A DNA stretch of 64,000 nt from Oceanihabitans sp. 2_MG-2023 (lineage in GTDB: Bacteria; Bacteroidota; Bacteroidia; Flavobacteriales; Flavobacteriaceae). Of this stretch, positions 51,669-60,850 are shown one piece after another. The notes under the pieces were generated by a model, which had not been told where the DNA came from, ran no database searches, and saw only the letters and a program-made list of their open reading frames with translations. How positions within the stretch are numbered: position 1 is the stretch's first letter; each line of letters opens with the position of its first letter. The translations under genes were made by a program, and so were the position numbers. Where the stretch lies: NCBI RefSeq assembly GCF_030547245.1, contig NZ_JAUOQT010000002.1, positions 248,001 through 312,000 on the forward strand, in the 5' to 3' direction.

Positions 51669-52382
51669 TTATTTAAGTCGTTGTAAATACATTTGAATTA
51701 CATTTTCTACACCAAGATAGAGGCTTTCAGAAATTAATGCATGACCAATAGAAACCTCTAATAGTCCTGGAATGTTTTCTTTAAAAAATTTCATATTATC
51801 TAAAGACAAATCATGCCCAGCATTTATACCTAAACCTAATGTATTACATAATTGGGCACAAACGGTATATGGTTTAATAGCGTCGTAATTCTCTAAACTA
51901 TATTGGTGCGCAAATGCTTCGGTATATAACTCGATTCTATCGGTTCCAGTTGCTTTTGCACCTTCTATTTGTTTTACATCTGGATCGACAAAAATAGAAG
52001 TACGTATCCCATTTTGCTTAAACTCTTGAATCACTTCTACTAAAAAATCTTTATGCTTAATGGTATCCCACCCTGCATTACTAGTAATAGCATCTATACT
52101 GTCTGGAACCAAAGTAACTTGTGTAGGTTTTATAGCTAATACCATATCTAAAAACTTGGGAATTGGGTTCCCTTCAATATTATATTCGGTATACACTTCT
52201 GGTTTTAAATCGTAAGCATCTTGATAACGAATATGTCTTTCGTCTGGTCTTGGATGAATCGTTACCCCTTCTGCTCCAAAACGCTGCACATCTTTAGCAA
52301 ACTGCACTACGTTTGGCAAATCTCCACCTCGTGAGTTTCGCAAAGTTGCTATCTTATTAATATTTACACTTAATTTTGTCAT
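51669..52382 (-). CDS. pdxJ: Pyridoxine 5'-phosphate synthase
   Basis: Joins 1-deoxyxylulose 5-phosphate and 3-amino-2-oxopropyl phosphate to pyridoxine 5'-phosphate. 237 residues from the ATG at 52382 (MTKLSVNINKIATLRN), which matches the family start better than the longer frame at 52412. NSRGGDLPNVVQFA, GVTIHPRPDERHI, LVPDS and GLGINAGHDL are family motifs. Divergent from the CBS gene, sharing a 91-nt promoter region with a -7 TATTTTTG box (52402-52409, minus strand). Confidence 0.96.
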   Translation of the reverse strand: MTKLSVNINKIATLRNSRGGDLPNVVQFAKDVQRFGAEGVTIHPRPDERHIRYQDAYDLKPEVYTEYNIEGNPIPKFLDMVLAIKPTQVTLVPDSIDAITSNAGWDTIKHKDFLVEVIQEFKQNGIRTSIFVDPDVKQIEGAKATGTDRIELYTEAFAHQYSLENYDAIKPYTVCAQLCNTLGLGINAGHDLSLDNMKFFKENIPGLLEVSIGHALISESLYLGVENVIQMYLQRLK

Positions 52383-52473
52383 TATATAATGTATTATAGT
52401 GCAAAAATACAAACTAGAACAGCCTTTTTGTACTATTTTTTTGATTAATTTGCAGAAGTAAAAAAGAAGAAAA

Positions 52474-53133
52474 ATGAATCTTTCAAATTATATAATAAAC
52501 GATATCAAACCACTTACATTAAGTGATAGCGTACGTGATTTGCAGATACTATTTAATCAGCTCACATATTCTCATATTCCTATCAAAAATGAGGAAGGTG
52601 TTTATTTAGGTTGTATTTCTGAAACAGACGTACATTGCTTTGAAAGCGCAAAACCAGTAAATGAAATCACTTATTCGGCGGAAGGTTTTTTTGTAAGAGA
52701 AGAAACAAATTGGTTAGATATATTAGAAGCTTTCGCTCAAAATTCGACGAACATCATGCCTGTTTTAAGTAAAAGCAATAATTATTTAGGCTACTACGAA
52801 CTTAAAGACATTATTAGTTTGTTTAACGAAACACCTTTTTTCTCTGAAGCTGGAGGTATTTTAATTGTAGAAAAGGGGTTGAATGATTATTCGTTTAGCG
52901 AAATAAGCCAAATTGTAGAATCTAATGATGGTAAACTACTAGGTGCTTTTATTTCGAAAATGGAAAATGATGTAGTACAAATAACACTTAAAATAGGAAA
53001 CACAGGATTAAATGACATCATGCAAACCTTTAGACGTTACAGTTATAATGTAGTTTCTGGGCATGAAGAAGACAGTTATTTAGAAAGTTTAAAAGAACGA
53101 TCCGATTATCTTAACAAATATCTAAACATGTAA
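52474..53133 (+). CDS. CBS-domain protein
   Basis: 219 residues. Two CBS-like motifs in residues 1-130 (DSVRDLQILFNQLTYSHIPI, then FAQNSTNIMPVLSKSNNYLG) and an ACT-like second half (FSEISQIVESNDGKLLGAFI; TGLNDIMQTFRRYSYNVVSG). CBS pairs bind adenine nucleotides; the exact ligand is unknown. It starts the run CBS-nadK-porG-uppS-bamA; nadK begins 1 nt after its stop, suggesting coupling. Confidence 0.88.
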   Translation: MNLSNYIINDIKPLTLSDSVRDLQILFNQLTYSHIPIKNEEGVYLGCISETDVHCFESAKPVNEITYSAEGFFVREETNWLDILEAFAQNSTNIMPVLSKSNNYLGYYELKDIISLFNETPFFSEAGGILIVEKGLNDYSFSEISQIVESNDGKLLGAFISKMENDVVQITLKIGNTGLNDIMQTFRRYSYNVVSGHEEDSYLESLKERSDYLNKYLNM

Positions 53134-53134
53134 T

Positions 53135-54007
53135 ATGAAGATAGCTATATACAGTCAATATTATCCTGAAAAATCTTTGGATACTTTTGATCTTCTATTA
53201 AAAATTCTTTCAAAAGAAGATGTAGAAATTTTTATAGAACAAGAATTCTTTGAAAACACAAAAGACATTATTAAGAGTACTTCGGTAAGCGCTTTTACAA
53301 CTCTAGATAATACTTTTAACTTATTAATAAGTATAGGCGGAGATGGCACCATTTTACGCGCAATAACATATGTAAAAGATCTAGATATACCAATTGTTGG
53401 AGTAAACACAGGACGATTAGGGTTTTTAGCAACAATACAAACCGATGATATTGAATATGCTTTTAAAAACATATTAAATAAAAACTACAAAATATCGGAA
53501 CGTAGTTTATTAAGTATTGAAACATTTCCAGAAAATAAGGATATTAAAGAAACCAACTTTGCACTTAACGAGATTGCAATAAGTAGAAAGAATACGACCT
53601 CCATGATAACTGTGGACACAAAACTGAATAACGAGTATTTAACGTCGTATTGGAGTGATGGGTTAATAGTATCTACACCTACAGGATCTACTGGATATTC
53701 TTTAAGTTGTGGAGGACCTGTAATAACCCCAGACACTAATAGTTTTGTTTTAACACCAATTGCGCCACATAATTTAAGCGCAAGACCATTAGTGATACCA
53801 GACTCTACAGAAATAGAATTAAAAGTGGATGGTAGAGAAGAGCAACATTTAGTTTCTTTAGATTCTAGAATAGCAACACTTAACAATAACACCATTATAA
53901 AAATTAAAAAAGCACCTTTTACAATAAAAATGTTAGAATTAATAGAGGAAAGTTTTCTAGATACACTCAGAAAAAAACTACTTTGGGGTGAGGATAAACG
54001 GAATTAA
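53135..54007 (+). CDS. nadK: NAD kinase
   Basis: Phosphorylates NAD to NADP with ATP. 290 residues. GGDGT motif in LLISIGGDGTILRAI, NTGRLGFLAT, NEIAISRKN, the TPTGSTGYSLSCGGPVITP loop and NLSARPLVIPDST are all present. Coupled to the CBS gene upstream. 98 nt separate it from porG, and the porG promoter lies in that space. Confidence 0.97.
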   Translation: MKIAIYSQYYPEKSLDTFDLLLKILSKEDVEIFIEQEFFENTKDIIKSTSVSAFTTLDNTFNLLISIGGDGTILRAITYVKDLDIPIVGVNTGRLGFLATIQTDDIEYAFKNILNKNYKISERSLLSIETFPENKDIKETNFALNEIAISRKNTTSMITVDTKLNNEYLTSYWSDGLIVSTPTGSTGYSLSCGGPVITPDTNSFVLTPIAPHNLSARPLVIPDSTEIELKVDGREEQHLVSLDSRIATLNNNTIIKIKKAPFTIKMLELIEESFLDTLRKKLLWGEDKRN

Positions 54008-54057
54008 ACAATATTTTAACCGAAAAACTGTTTTATTCCCATACAATTTGATTCAAA

Positions 54058-54089
54058 TTGTTATTGGCTAATCTTATTTATTATATTTG
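54058..54089 (+). promoter_or_regulatory. Promoter of porG
   Basis: TTG (54058-54060), 21-nt spacer, TATATTTG (54082-54089), 16 nt before the ATG. Good -7, weak -33. Confidence 0.55.
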
Positions 54090-54105
54090 CAAACTTTAAT
54101 CGCAT

Positions 54106-54798
54106 ATGAGATATTTTATCATTATTATAATCAGCGCTTTAACTTTTCAGCTATCGCAAGCACAAACTTATGAAATAGGTGTGTTCGCTGGTGGTAGTAA
54201 TTTTATTGGTGATGTTGGTTCTTCAAAGTATATTTCACCAAATCAACCAGCAGTTGGTGGTATTTTTAAATGGAATAGAAGTGCTAGACACTCTTTTCGC
54301 TTTTCCTTAATATACTCAGAACTGGAAGCAGACGATAGTAAATCGGATGACCCAAGAAGAAAAGAAAGAGATTACAAAATCAATAATGCTATTATTGAGG
54401 CGTCCTTAGGTTTAGAATTTACTTTCTTTAATTTTAACTTACATAGTAGAAAAACAAATTCTACTCCATATTTATACACAGGAATAGCTGTTGCCAAACA
54501 CGACAATTACCGTTTTGATTTAAATGGTGAGTTGTTAGATGATGACACTTCAAGCATTGCTTTTGCAATACCGATGGTTTTAGGTTACAAACACCAAATA
54601 GCAGAAAACCTGATACTTGCAGGAGAAATAGGAGCACGTTATACTTTTTCCGATGAAATTGATGGTAGCGTACCAGACGCTGAAGAAGCATTTGATAGGT
54701 ATGCTTTTGGGAATTTAAATAATAATGACTGGTATGTATTTACTGGGTTAACACTAACGTATACATTTGGTGAAACACCATGTTATTGTTCTTTTTAA
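54106..54798 (+). CDS. porG: PorG-like type IX secretion protein (DUF6089)
   Basis: 230 residues. Signal peptide (cleavage SQAQ), then a small beta-barrel with EIGVFAGGSNFIGDVG at the start and TFGETPCYCSF at the end. Porphyromonas PorG is an outer-membrane protein of the T9SS; the flavobacterial relatives sit, as here, directly before uppS and bamA. The protein stops 0 nt before uppS. The T9SS cargo at 15056-18892 would use this system. Confidence 0.83.
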   Translation: MRYFIIIIISALTFQLSQAQTYEIGVFAGGSNFIGDVGSSKYISPNQPAVGGIFKWNRSARHSFRFSLIYSELEADDSKSDDPRRKERDYKINNAIIEASLGLEFTFFNFNLHSRKTNSTPYLYTGIAVAKHDNYRFDLNGELLDDDTSSIAFAIPMVLGYKHQIAENLILAGEIGARYTFSDEIDGSVPDAEEAFDRYAFGNLNNNDWYVFTGLTLTYTFGETPCYCSF

Positions 54799-55539
54799 AT
54801 GAATTTAAAAGAAAAAATAAATACAAATAAATTGCCAAAACATCTAGCTATAATTATGGATGGCAATGGTAGATGGGCTAAACAGAAAGGTATGCTTCGT
54901 GCTTTTGGTCATGAAAACGGCACAAAATCGGTAAGAGAAACTGTAGAAGCATCTGCAGAATTAGGAATAGAAAACCTAACACTCTATGCTTTTTCTACTG
55001 AAAACTGGAATAGACCAAAACTTGAAGTGCAAACGCTAATGAAACTTTTAGTTTCTGCTTTAAAAAAAGAAATCAAAACACTTCAAGAAAACAATATTAA
55101 ATTATCTGCAATTGGCAATTTAGATGCACTTCCTAAAAAAGCACATCGGGAACTACTAGAAGTTATAGACAAAACAAAAACGAATAATAGAATGACTCTT
55201 ACTTTGGCTTTAAGCTATGGTTCGAGAGAAGAAATACTAAATACAGTTAAAAAAATAGCAATTAAAGTTAAAAATAATATAATTTCGCCCGAAAGTATTG
55301 ATGAATCATTTATTAATGAGCATCTTTACACGCAAAATTTACCAGATGTAGATTTGCTTATTAGAACCAGTGGCGAGCAACGTATTAGTAACTTCCTGCT
55401 TTGGCAAATAGCCTATGCAGAATTGTATTTTACGGAAACCTTATGGCCAGATTTTAATAAGCAAAATTTATACGAAGCCATAATAGAATATCAAAAAAGA
55501 GAAAGAAGATTTGGGAAAACAAGTGAACAACTTAGCTAA
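54799..55539 (+). CDS. uppS: Isoprenyl transferase (undecaprenyl diphosphate synthase)
   Basis: Makes the C55 lipid carrier by cis-addition of isopentenyl units to farnesyl diphosphate. 246 residues. IIMDGNGRWAKQKGM, AFSTENWNRPKLEV, LLIRTSGEQRISNFLLWQIA and YFTETLWPDFNKQNL are family signatures. The start codon directly follows the porG stop; bamA follows 4 nt later. Confidence 0.97.
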   Translation: MNLKEKINTNKLPKHLAIIMDGNGRWAKQKGMLRAFGHENGTKSVRETVEASAELGIENLTLYAFSTENWNRPKLEVQTLMKLLVSALKKEIKTLQENNIKLSAIGNLDALPKKAHRELLEVIDKTKTNNRMTLTLALSYGSREEILNTVKKIAIKVKNNIISPESIDESFINEHLYTQNLPDVDLLIRTSGEQRISNFLLWQIAYAELYFTETLWPDFNKQNLYEAIIEYQKRERRFGKTSEQLS

Positions 55540-55543
55540 GTTA

Positions 55544-58120
55544 ATGCCTTTTAAAGCAAATACTAAATATTTTTTAGCACTAATAGTAACCATATTTAGT
55601 TTAAGCACATTTGCTCAAGAAACTACATTTACAAAAGGTAACAAATATACTATTGCAGAAATCACTGTAAATGGTAACTCTTCCTTTAGTGAACAAACCA
55701 TTATTACCTATTCTGGATTAAGAAAAGGAAGTGAAATTCAAATTCCTGGCGAAGACATTAGTAGTGCCATTAAAAAACTTTGGAACTCGAATCTTTTTAA
55801 CGATATAGATATATACCTTTTAAAGGTAGAAGGAAGTACTGCATTTTTAGAAATTAGATTATCGGATTTACCGGAACTTAATGACATTAAAATTACTGGA
55901 GTAAAAAAAGGAAAAAAAGAAACAATAATTAAAGAAAACAAACTTGAAAAGGGCGTTAAGGTTACAGAAAACTTAGTAACAACTACTAAAAACTACCTAC
56001 AAAACAAGTATAAAAAAGATGGTTTCTATAATGCAAAAGCAAATATAAACACCATTGAAATTGCAGATTCTCTAAATAAAGCTAAAGTCAATATGGTTTT
56101 AGCAATAGACAAAGGAAAAAAAGTAAAAGTAAAAGACATCGTATTTACTGGCAATTCTGTTTTACCAGAAAACAAGCTACGTAATGCAATGAAAAACACA
56201 AAAAAAAGAAACTATGCAAGAGTTTGGAAACGCTCTAAATACATAGAAGAAGACTATAAAACAGACTTAACTAGCTTAATTAACAAATACAAAGAAAACG
56301 GATATAGAGATGCAAGGATTTTAAGCGACAGTTTAGTTGTTAATAATGACAATACTGTATCTTTAAATATTAACCTAGAAGAAGGAGAAAAATACAGTTT
56401 TGGTGATATTTCCTTTATTGGTAATACCGTGTATACCGATGAAATACTAAAAAGAGTACTCCGTATTAAAAAAGGGGAAACCTATAACGGTGTTCTTTTA
56501 CAAGAAAAAATAGCTGACGATTCCAGACCAGACGGAGACGATTTAACAAATCTATATCAAAATAACGGGTATTTATTTTCAACAATTAATCCGGTAGAAA
56601 TTAATGCTGAAGGTAATGTTATTGATATGGAAATTAGAATCTCTGAAGGTAAACCAACCTACTTCAATAGTGTTACTGTAACTGGAAATGATGTTACAAA
56701 CGATAAAGTAATTTACCGTGAACTTCGTACACGTCCAGGACAATTATATAGTAAAGCAAATGTTGTACGTACTATTAGAGAATTAAGTCAACTAGGATTT
56801 TTTGATGCAGAACAAATAAGCACAGATTTTAAAAACCCAAACCCTAACGAAGGTACTATCGATTTACAATACGGCGTAGTAGAAACAGGGTCTAGCCAAA
56901 TAGAACTTCAAGGTGGTTATGGTGGAGGTGGTTTTATTGGGACGCTAGGTTTATCCTTTAATAACTTTTCTATAAAAAACATTTTAAACAAAGATGCCTA
57001 TAAACCTGTTCCTCGTGGTGATGGTCAAAAACTAGCACTTCGTTTACAAGCAAGTAAATTTTACCAAACCTATAGTTTCTCTTTTACAGAGCCATGGTTA
57101 GGTGGTAAAAAACCAGTTCAATTTTCAACCTCTATTTCTCACTCTAAACAGTTTTTATACGATTCTAGTACAGGAAATGCGGATAAAGATAAGCGTTTCA
57201 ATATTACAGGAATATCTGTTGGGTTAGCGAAAAGACTTTCGGTTCCAGATGATTATTTTACACTATCGCAAGGGTTAAGCTTTCAACACTATGACCTAAA
57301 AAACTATAATACTGGTCTATTTACTTTTGGTGATGGTTACTCTAACAACCTAGCGTACACTATTGGTTTAAGTAGAAATAACACTTACAACGATCCTATT
57401 TTCCCTACAGGTGGTTCAAATTTTAATATTACCGCAAAATTATCTTTACCATATTCTTTATTCAACAATGTAGATTATAGTGCATTAGCAGACGAAAGAG
57501 ATGCATTAGATTTAACAGATACTGATGACTATGAGAGAGCTGGTGAAATTGACCAAGAACGCTACAAAATGTTAGAATTTTATAAAATAAAATTTAAAGC
57601 AGATTGGTACACGAAAGTAGTTGGAAAACTAGTATTACGTCCAAGTTTAGAGCTAGGTTTCTTAGGAGCATATAATAATGACAGAGGTGTTATTCCTTTC
57701 GAACGTTTCTTCCTTGGAGGTGACGGATTAGGGAGTTATAGTTTAGACGGAAGAGAATCTATAGCATTACGTGGTTACGAAAACCAATCGATACAGCCTT
57801 TAGATGATAATGGAAATGTAACCAGTGATGGTGGTTCTATATATAATAAATTCTCTTTAGAATTACGTTACCCAATCACGTTAAAACCTGCTGCTAAAAT
57901 TTACATGTTAGGTTTTCTTGAAGGTGGTATTGCTTATAATAACTTTCATGACTACAATCCATTTGATTTAAAAAGATCTTCAGGTTTAGGTTTACGTTTA
58001 TTTATGCCTGCTTTTGGATTACTAGGAATTGATTTTGGTTACGGATTTGATTCTGTTCCAGGGCAAGGAAGTCAAGTAAGTGGATGGCAAACTCACTTTA
58101 TAATTGGACAACAATTTTAG
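55544..58120 (+). CDS. bamA: Outer membrane protein assembly factor BamA
   Basis: Central component of the outer-membrane protein insertion machine. 858 residues from the ATG at 55544; a TTG at 55511 would reach into uppS. Signal peptide (ALIVTIFSLSTFAQ), then POTRA domains over residues 25-450 (starts such as IAEITVNGNSSFSEQTII, VKDIVFTGNSVLPENKLRNA, FGDISFIGNTVYTDEILKRV, FNSVTVTGNDVTNDKVIYRE), then the 16-strand barrel with YSFSFTEPWLGGKKP and a terminal GQQF. No other Bam gene is in the window. Confidence 0.95.
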   Translation: MPFKANTKYFLALIVTIFSLSTFAQETTFTKGNKYTIAEITVNGNSSFSEQTIITYSGLRKGSEIQIPGEDISSAIKKLWNSNLFNDIDIYLLKVEGSTAFLEIRLSDLPELNDIKITGVKKGKKETIIKENKLEKGVKVTENLVTTTKNYLQNKYKKDGFYNAKANINTIEIADSLNKAKVNMVLAIDKGKKVKVKDIVFTGNSVLPENKLRNAMKNTKKRNYARVWKRSKYIEEDYKTDLTSLINKYKENGYRDARILSDSLVVNNDNTVSLNINLEEGEKYSFGDISFIGNTVYTDEILKRVLRIKKGETYNGVLLQEKIADDSRPDGDDLTNLYQNNGYLFSTINPVEINAEGNVIDMEIRISEGKPTYFNSVTVTGNDVTNDKVIYRELRTRPGQLYSKANVVRTIRELSQLGFFDAEQISTDFKNPNPNEGTIDLQYGVVETGSSQIELQGGYGGGGFIGTLGLSFNNFSIKNILNKDAYKPVPRGDGQKLALRLQASKFYQTYSFSFTEPWLGGKKPVQFSTSISHSKQFLYDSSTGNADKDKRFNITGISVGLAKRLSVPDDYFTLSQGLSFQHYDLKNYNTGLFTFGDGYSNNLAYTIGLSRNNTYNDPIFPTGGSNFNITAKLSLPYSLFNNVDYSALADERDALDLTDTDDYERAGEIDQERYKMLEFYKIKFKADWYTKVVGKLVLRPSLELGFLGAYNNDRGVIPFERFFLGGDGLGSYSLDGRESIALRGYENQSIQPLDDNGNVTSDGGSIYNKFSLELRYPITLKPAAKIYMLGFLEGGIAYNNFHDYNPFDLKRSSGLGLRLFMPAFGLLGIDFGYGFDSVPGQGSQVSGWQTHFIIGQQF

Positions 58121-58205
58121 TTGAAAAAAAATTTTGGCACGATATTTTCTATTAACAATTTGATTATTTAAAAGAAGAATTAAAATTTTTAAAATTAAAA
58201 TTCGT

Positions 58206-58268
58206 TAATTTTGAAAAGCTTAATTCGAAAAAAGACAGAAACAGTTAAATAATCACCTGTCCTTTTTA
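58206..58268 (+). promoter_or_regulatory. -7 box and hairpin before the first ompH
   Basis: TAATTTTG (58206-58213) fits TAnnTTTG without a good -33. Fifteen nt later AAAAAGACAG (58229-58238) and CTGTC-C-TTTTT (58257-58267) form a hairpin with a T run: a terminator of bamA transcripts or an attenuator for ompH. Confidence 0.45.
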
Positions 58269-58307
58269 GAATTTATAAAGCCAATAAATTATAAAAATAT
58301 AAAACAG

Positions 58308-59333
58308 ATGAAATTAAAAGTTCTTTTTTTACTGGCAATTGTATTCATGCTTAGCATAACAACCACTCAAGCACAACGTGGTGTTAGAATAGGTTATATC
58401 GACACCGAATACATTTTAGAAAATATACCAGAATACCAAGAAGCAACAACGCAATTGGATGGTAAAGTTCAAAAATGGAAATCTGAAATCGATACTCGTT
58501 TAGGTGAAATAGAACAAAAACGAAAAGATTTAAGTAATGAAAAAACACTTTTAACTAGCGAACTTGTAAAAGAACGTGAAGAAGATATTAATTTTGAAGA
58601 ACTTGAAATATTAGAATACCAACAAAATAGATTTGGTCCTAATGGCGATTTAATGATTCAAAAAAGACAACTAATTCAACCTATACAAGATCAAATATTT
58701 GCAGCTGTTCAAGATATAGCATCTACAAAAAAGTTTGATTTTATTTTCGATAAGTCTGCAGATGTTGTTATGCTGTATTCGGCAGATAGATTTGATATTA
58801 GCGAGCAAGTAATACGAGCAATTGTACGTACTTCAAAACGTGACCAAGCAAATTCTAAAAAAGAAAGAAAAAATGCAAAGGAGGAAGATGTTGTACCAGA
58901 AGTAAACGAAACATTAGATGCTAGAAAACAAGCATTAGAAGATAAAAAAGCAGCTCGTGCCGCAGAAGCAGAACAACGCAGAAAAGAAATATTAGAAGCA
59001 CGTGAAGCAAAAAAAGAAGCAGCACAAAAAAGAAGAGATAGCATTGTTCAAGCCAGAAAAGATTTAAAGGAAAGCAAGCTAGAAGAAAGAGATAATACAG
59101 AAGATGTAGATGACCAAAATGGTCAAGAAGAAAATAAGAGTGAGGGGGAAGAAAATGTAGATAGTAAAACTACTATAGAAGAAAAAAAGGAAGCTTCAGA
59201 ACAATTAAGTGACAAAGAAGCTCGTAAGAAAGCATTAGAAGAAAGAAGACAAAGAATATTAGAAGAGCGTAGAAAAGCAAAAGAAGAACGCGAAAACAAT
59301 AATGCCGACGAAGAAGAAGGCGAAGACAATTAA
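58308..59333 (+). CDS. OmpH/Skp-family periplasmic chaperone with long charged tail
   Basis: 341 residues, twice the usual size. Signal peptide (TTTQAQ), OmpH core to about residue 180 (RIGYIDTEYILENIPEYQEA, VVMLYSADRFDISEQVIRAI), then about 160 residues of nearly pure K/E/R/A coiled coil (ALEDKKAARAAEAEQRRKEI; KKALEERRQRILEERRKAKE) ending in an acidic DEEEGEDN. Skp-like proteins carry unfolded outer-membrane proteins to BamA, directly upstream. The tail is lineage-specific in length; its role is unknown. Confidence 0.88.
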   Translation: MKLKVLFLLAIVFMLSITTTQAQRGVRIGYIDTEYILENIPEYQEATTQLDGKVQKWKSEIDTRLGEIEQKRKDLSNEKTLLTSELVKEREEDINFEELEILEYQQNRFGPNGDLMIQKRQLIQPIQDQIFAAVQDIASTKKFDFIFDKSADVVMLYSADRFDISEQVIRAIVRTSKRDQANSKKERKNAKEEDVVPEVNETLDARKQALEDKKAARAAEAEQRRKEILEAREAKKEAAQKRRDSIVQARKDLKESKLEERDNTEDVDDQNGQEENKSEGEENVDSKTTIEEKKEASEQLSDKEARKKALEERRQRILEERRKAKEERENNNADEEEGEDN

Positions 59334-59365
59334 CAATTTATTACACACACATTAAACTATTAAAA

Positions 59366-59875
59366 ATGAAACAAATTAAAACCTTATTAGTAGCAGTAGC
59401 TTTATTTATTGGAGGAACTAGCTTTATGCAAGCACAAACTAAAGTTGCGCATATAAACACGCAAGATCTTATTGCAGCAATGCCAGCAATGAAAACGGCA
59501 CAAGCAGAAATGGATAAGCTTGGTAAAACTTACGAAGCAGACATTAAAGCTATGGTTACTGAATACCAAAACAAAATGAAATTATACGATTCTGAAGCTT
59601 CTACTAAAACAGCAGAAGAAAACCAAAAACGTATGGTAGAGGTACAAACAATGCAACAAAACATCCAACAATACCAAGGTCAAGCACAACAAGACATGCA
59701 AAAGAAAGAAGTAGACTTACTTAAGCCTATTACTGAAAAAGCTAAAGCTGCGATATTAAAGGTAGCTAAAGCGCAAGGTTTTAACTATGTGCTAGATTCT
59801 ACTCAAGGTGGTGGCGTTATTATGGCAGAAGGTAAAGACTTACTTGCTGATGTTAAAAAAGAATTAGGTTTCTAA
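59366..59875 (+). CDS. OmpH/Skp-family periplasmic chaperone
   Basis: 169 residues. Signal peptide (FMQAQ), KVAHINTQDLIAAMPAMKTA, a coiled-coil arm (residues 45-110) and KPITEKAKAAILKVAKAQGF with NYVLDSTQGGGVI. Standard OmpH length and layout. Second of two adjacent OmpH genes after bamA. Terminator at 59898. Confidence 0.93.
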   Translation: MKQIKTLLVAVALFIGGTSFMQAQTKVAHINTQDLIAAMPAMKTAQAEMDKLGKTYEADIKAMVTEYQNKMKLYDSEASTKTAEENQKRMVEVQTMQQNIQQYQGQAQQDMQKKEVDLLKPITEKAKAAILKVAKAQGFNYVLDSTQGGGVIMAEGKDLLADVKKELGF

Positions 59876-59897
59876 TAAAAACATTACAATAAATTAT

Positions 59898-59935
59898 TTA
59901 AAAAGCTACCTTTAACTAGGTAGCTTTTTTATTTT
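59898..59935 (+). terminator. Terminator of the bamA-ompH unit
   Basis: AAAAGCTACCT / AGGTAGCTTTT stem, loop TTAACT, followed by a T run. It ends just before murI, whose ATG is at 59942. Confidence 0.85.
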
Positions 59936-59941
59936 TGTATT

Positions 59942-60721
59942 ATGCGTAAACAACCTATTGGTATTTTTGATTCTGGTGTTGGTGGAACCTCTATATGGAA
60001 AGAACTTCATGCACGTTTACCGCATGAAAACACTATTTATTTAGCAGACAGCAAACATGCTCCTTATGGTAATAAAACCAAAGAAGAAATTATTGCTTTA
60101 TGCATAAAGAACACCGAACTACTTTTAAGTAAAGGTTGTAAAATTATAGTTGTTGCATGCAATACTGCAACTACAAATGCAATACATTATTTACGAAAAA
60201 AATACAATATACCTTTTATAGGAATCGAACCAGCCATTAAACCTGCTGCATTAAATACAAAAACAAAAGCTGTTGGTATACTTGCTACAAAAGGAACACT
60301 TTCTAGTACCCTTTTTCATAAAACAACCGATTTGTTTACTAATGGCATTGAAGTTATTGAGCAAGTTGGCGAAGGTATTGTGCCTTTAATTGAAAATGGT
60401 ACTATTAACAGCGAGGAAATGAAGGCACTTTTACAGGTATACTTAAAACCAATGCTTGACGCCAACATCGATTATCTTGTTTTAGGCTGTACACATTATC
60501 CTTATTTAATACCACAGTTGTTAGAAATGCTGCCAAGCCATGTAAATATAATAGACTCTGGTGAAGCTGTAGCTAAACAAACAAAAGCCGTTTTAAAACT
60601 ACATGAGCTTTTAAATGATACTACAAACAAACCTAAATTACAGTTTTATTCTAACGGAAACCCAAAAGTGATACAACAACTTTTAGGAAAAAAATACGAT
60701 GCAGATTATTTAGAATTTTAA
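59942..60721 (+). CDS. murI: Glutamate racemase
   Basis: Makes D-glutamate for peptidoglycan. 259 residues. FDSGVGGTSIWKEL, catalytic Cys in VVACNTATTNA and second Cys in LVLGCTHYPYL are present, with GNKTKEEI between. Directly after the ompH terminator (7 nt), so little room for its own promoter; read-through is likely. The palindromic repeat copy 2 follows. Confidence 0.97.
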   Translation: MRKQPIGIFDSGVGGTSIWKELHARLPHENTIYLADSKHAPYGNKTKEEIIALCIKNTELLLSKGCKIIVVACNTATTNAIHYLRKKYNIPFIGIEPAIKPAALNTKTKAVGILATKGTLSSTLFHKTTDLFTNGIEVIEQVGEGIVPLIENGTINSEEMKALLQVYLKPMLDANIDYLVLGCTHYPYLIPQLLEMLPSHVNIIDSGEAVAKQTKAVLKLHELLNDTTNKPKLQFYSNGNPKVIQQLLGKKYDADYLEF

Positions 60722-60746
60722 TACAACGTAAATAAGCGTTTTATTT

Positions 60747-60826
60747 GCGTTAGCGATTGCAGTGGCATCCTTTTTTGAGGCACGAAAAAAAGATATAATG
60801 TAAAGCGCGACCCTTGTGGTAACGCC
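60747..60826 (+). repeat. Palindromic intergenic repeat, copy 2
   Basis: 80 nt bounded by GCGTTA (60747-60752) and TAACGC (60820-60825), inner TTTTTT/AAAAAA stem between ATCC and GAT. Same family as 23115-23203. Here it sits between two convergent genes. Confidence 0.82.
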
Positions 60827-60850
60827 ATACTATTTATTATACAGACCTTT

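Noticed and set aside
55511-55543. Longer TTG/GTG start for bamA
   Set aside because: It would overlap uppS and put extra residues before a clean signal peptide starting at 55544.
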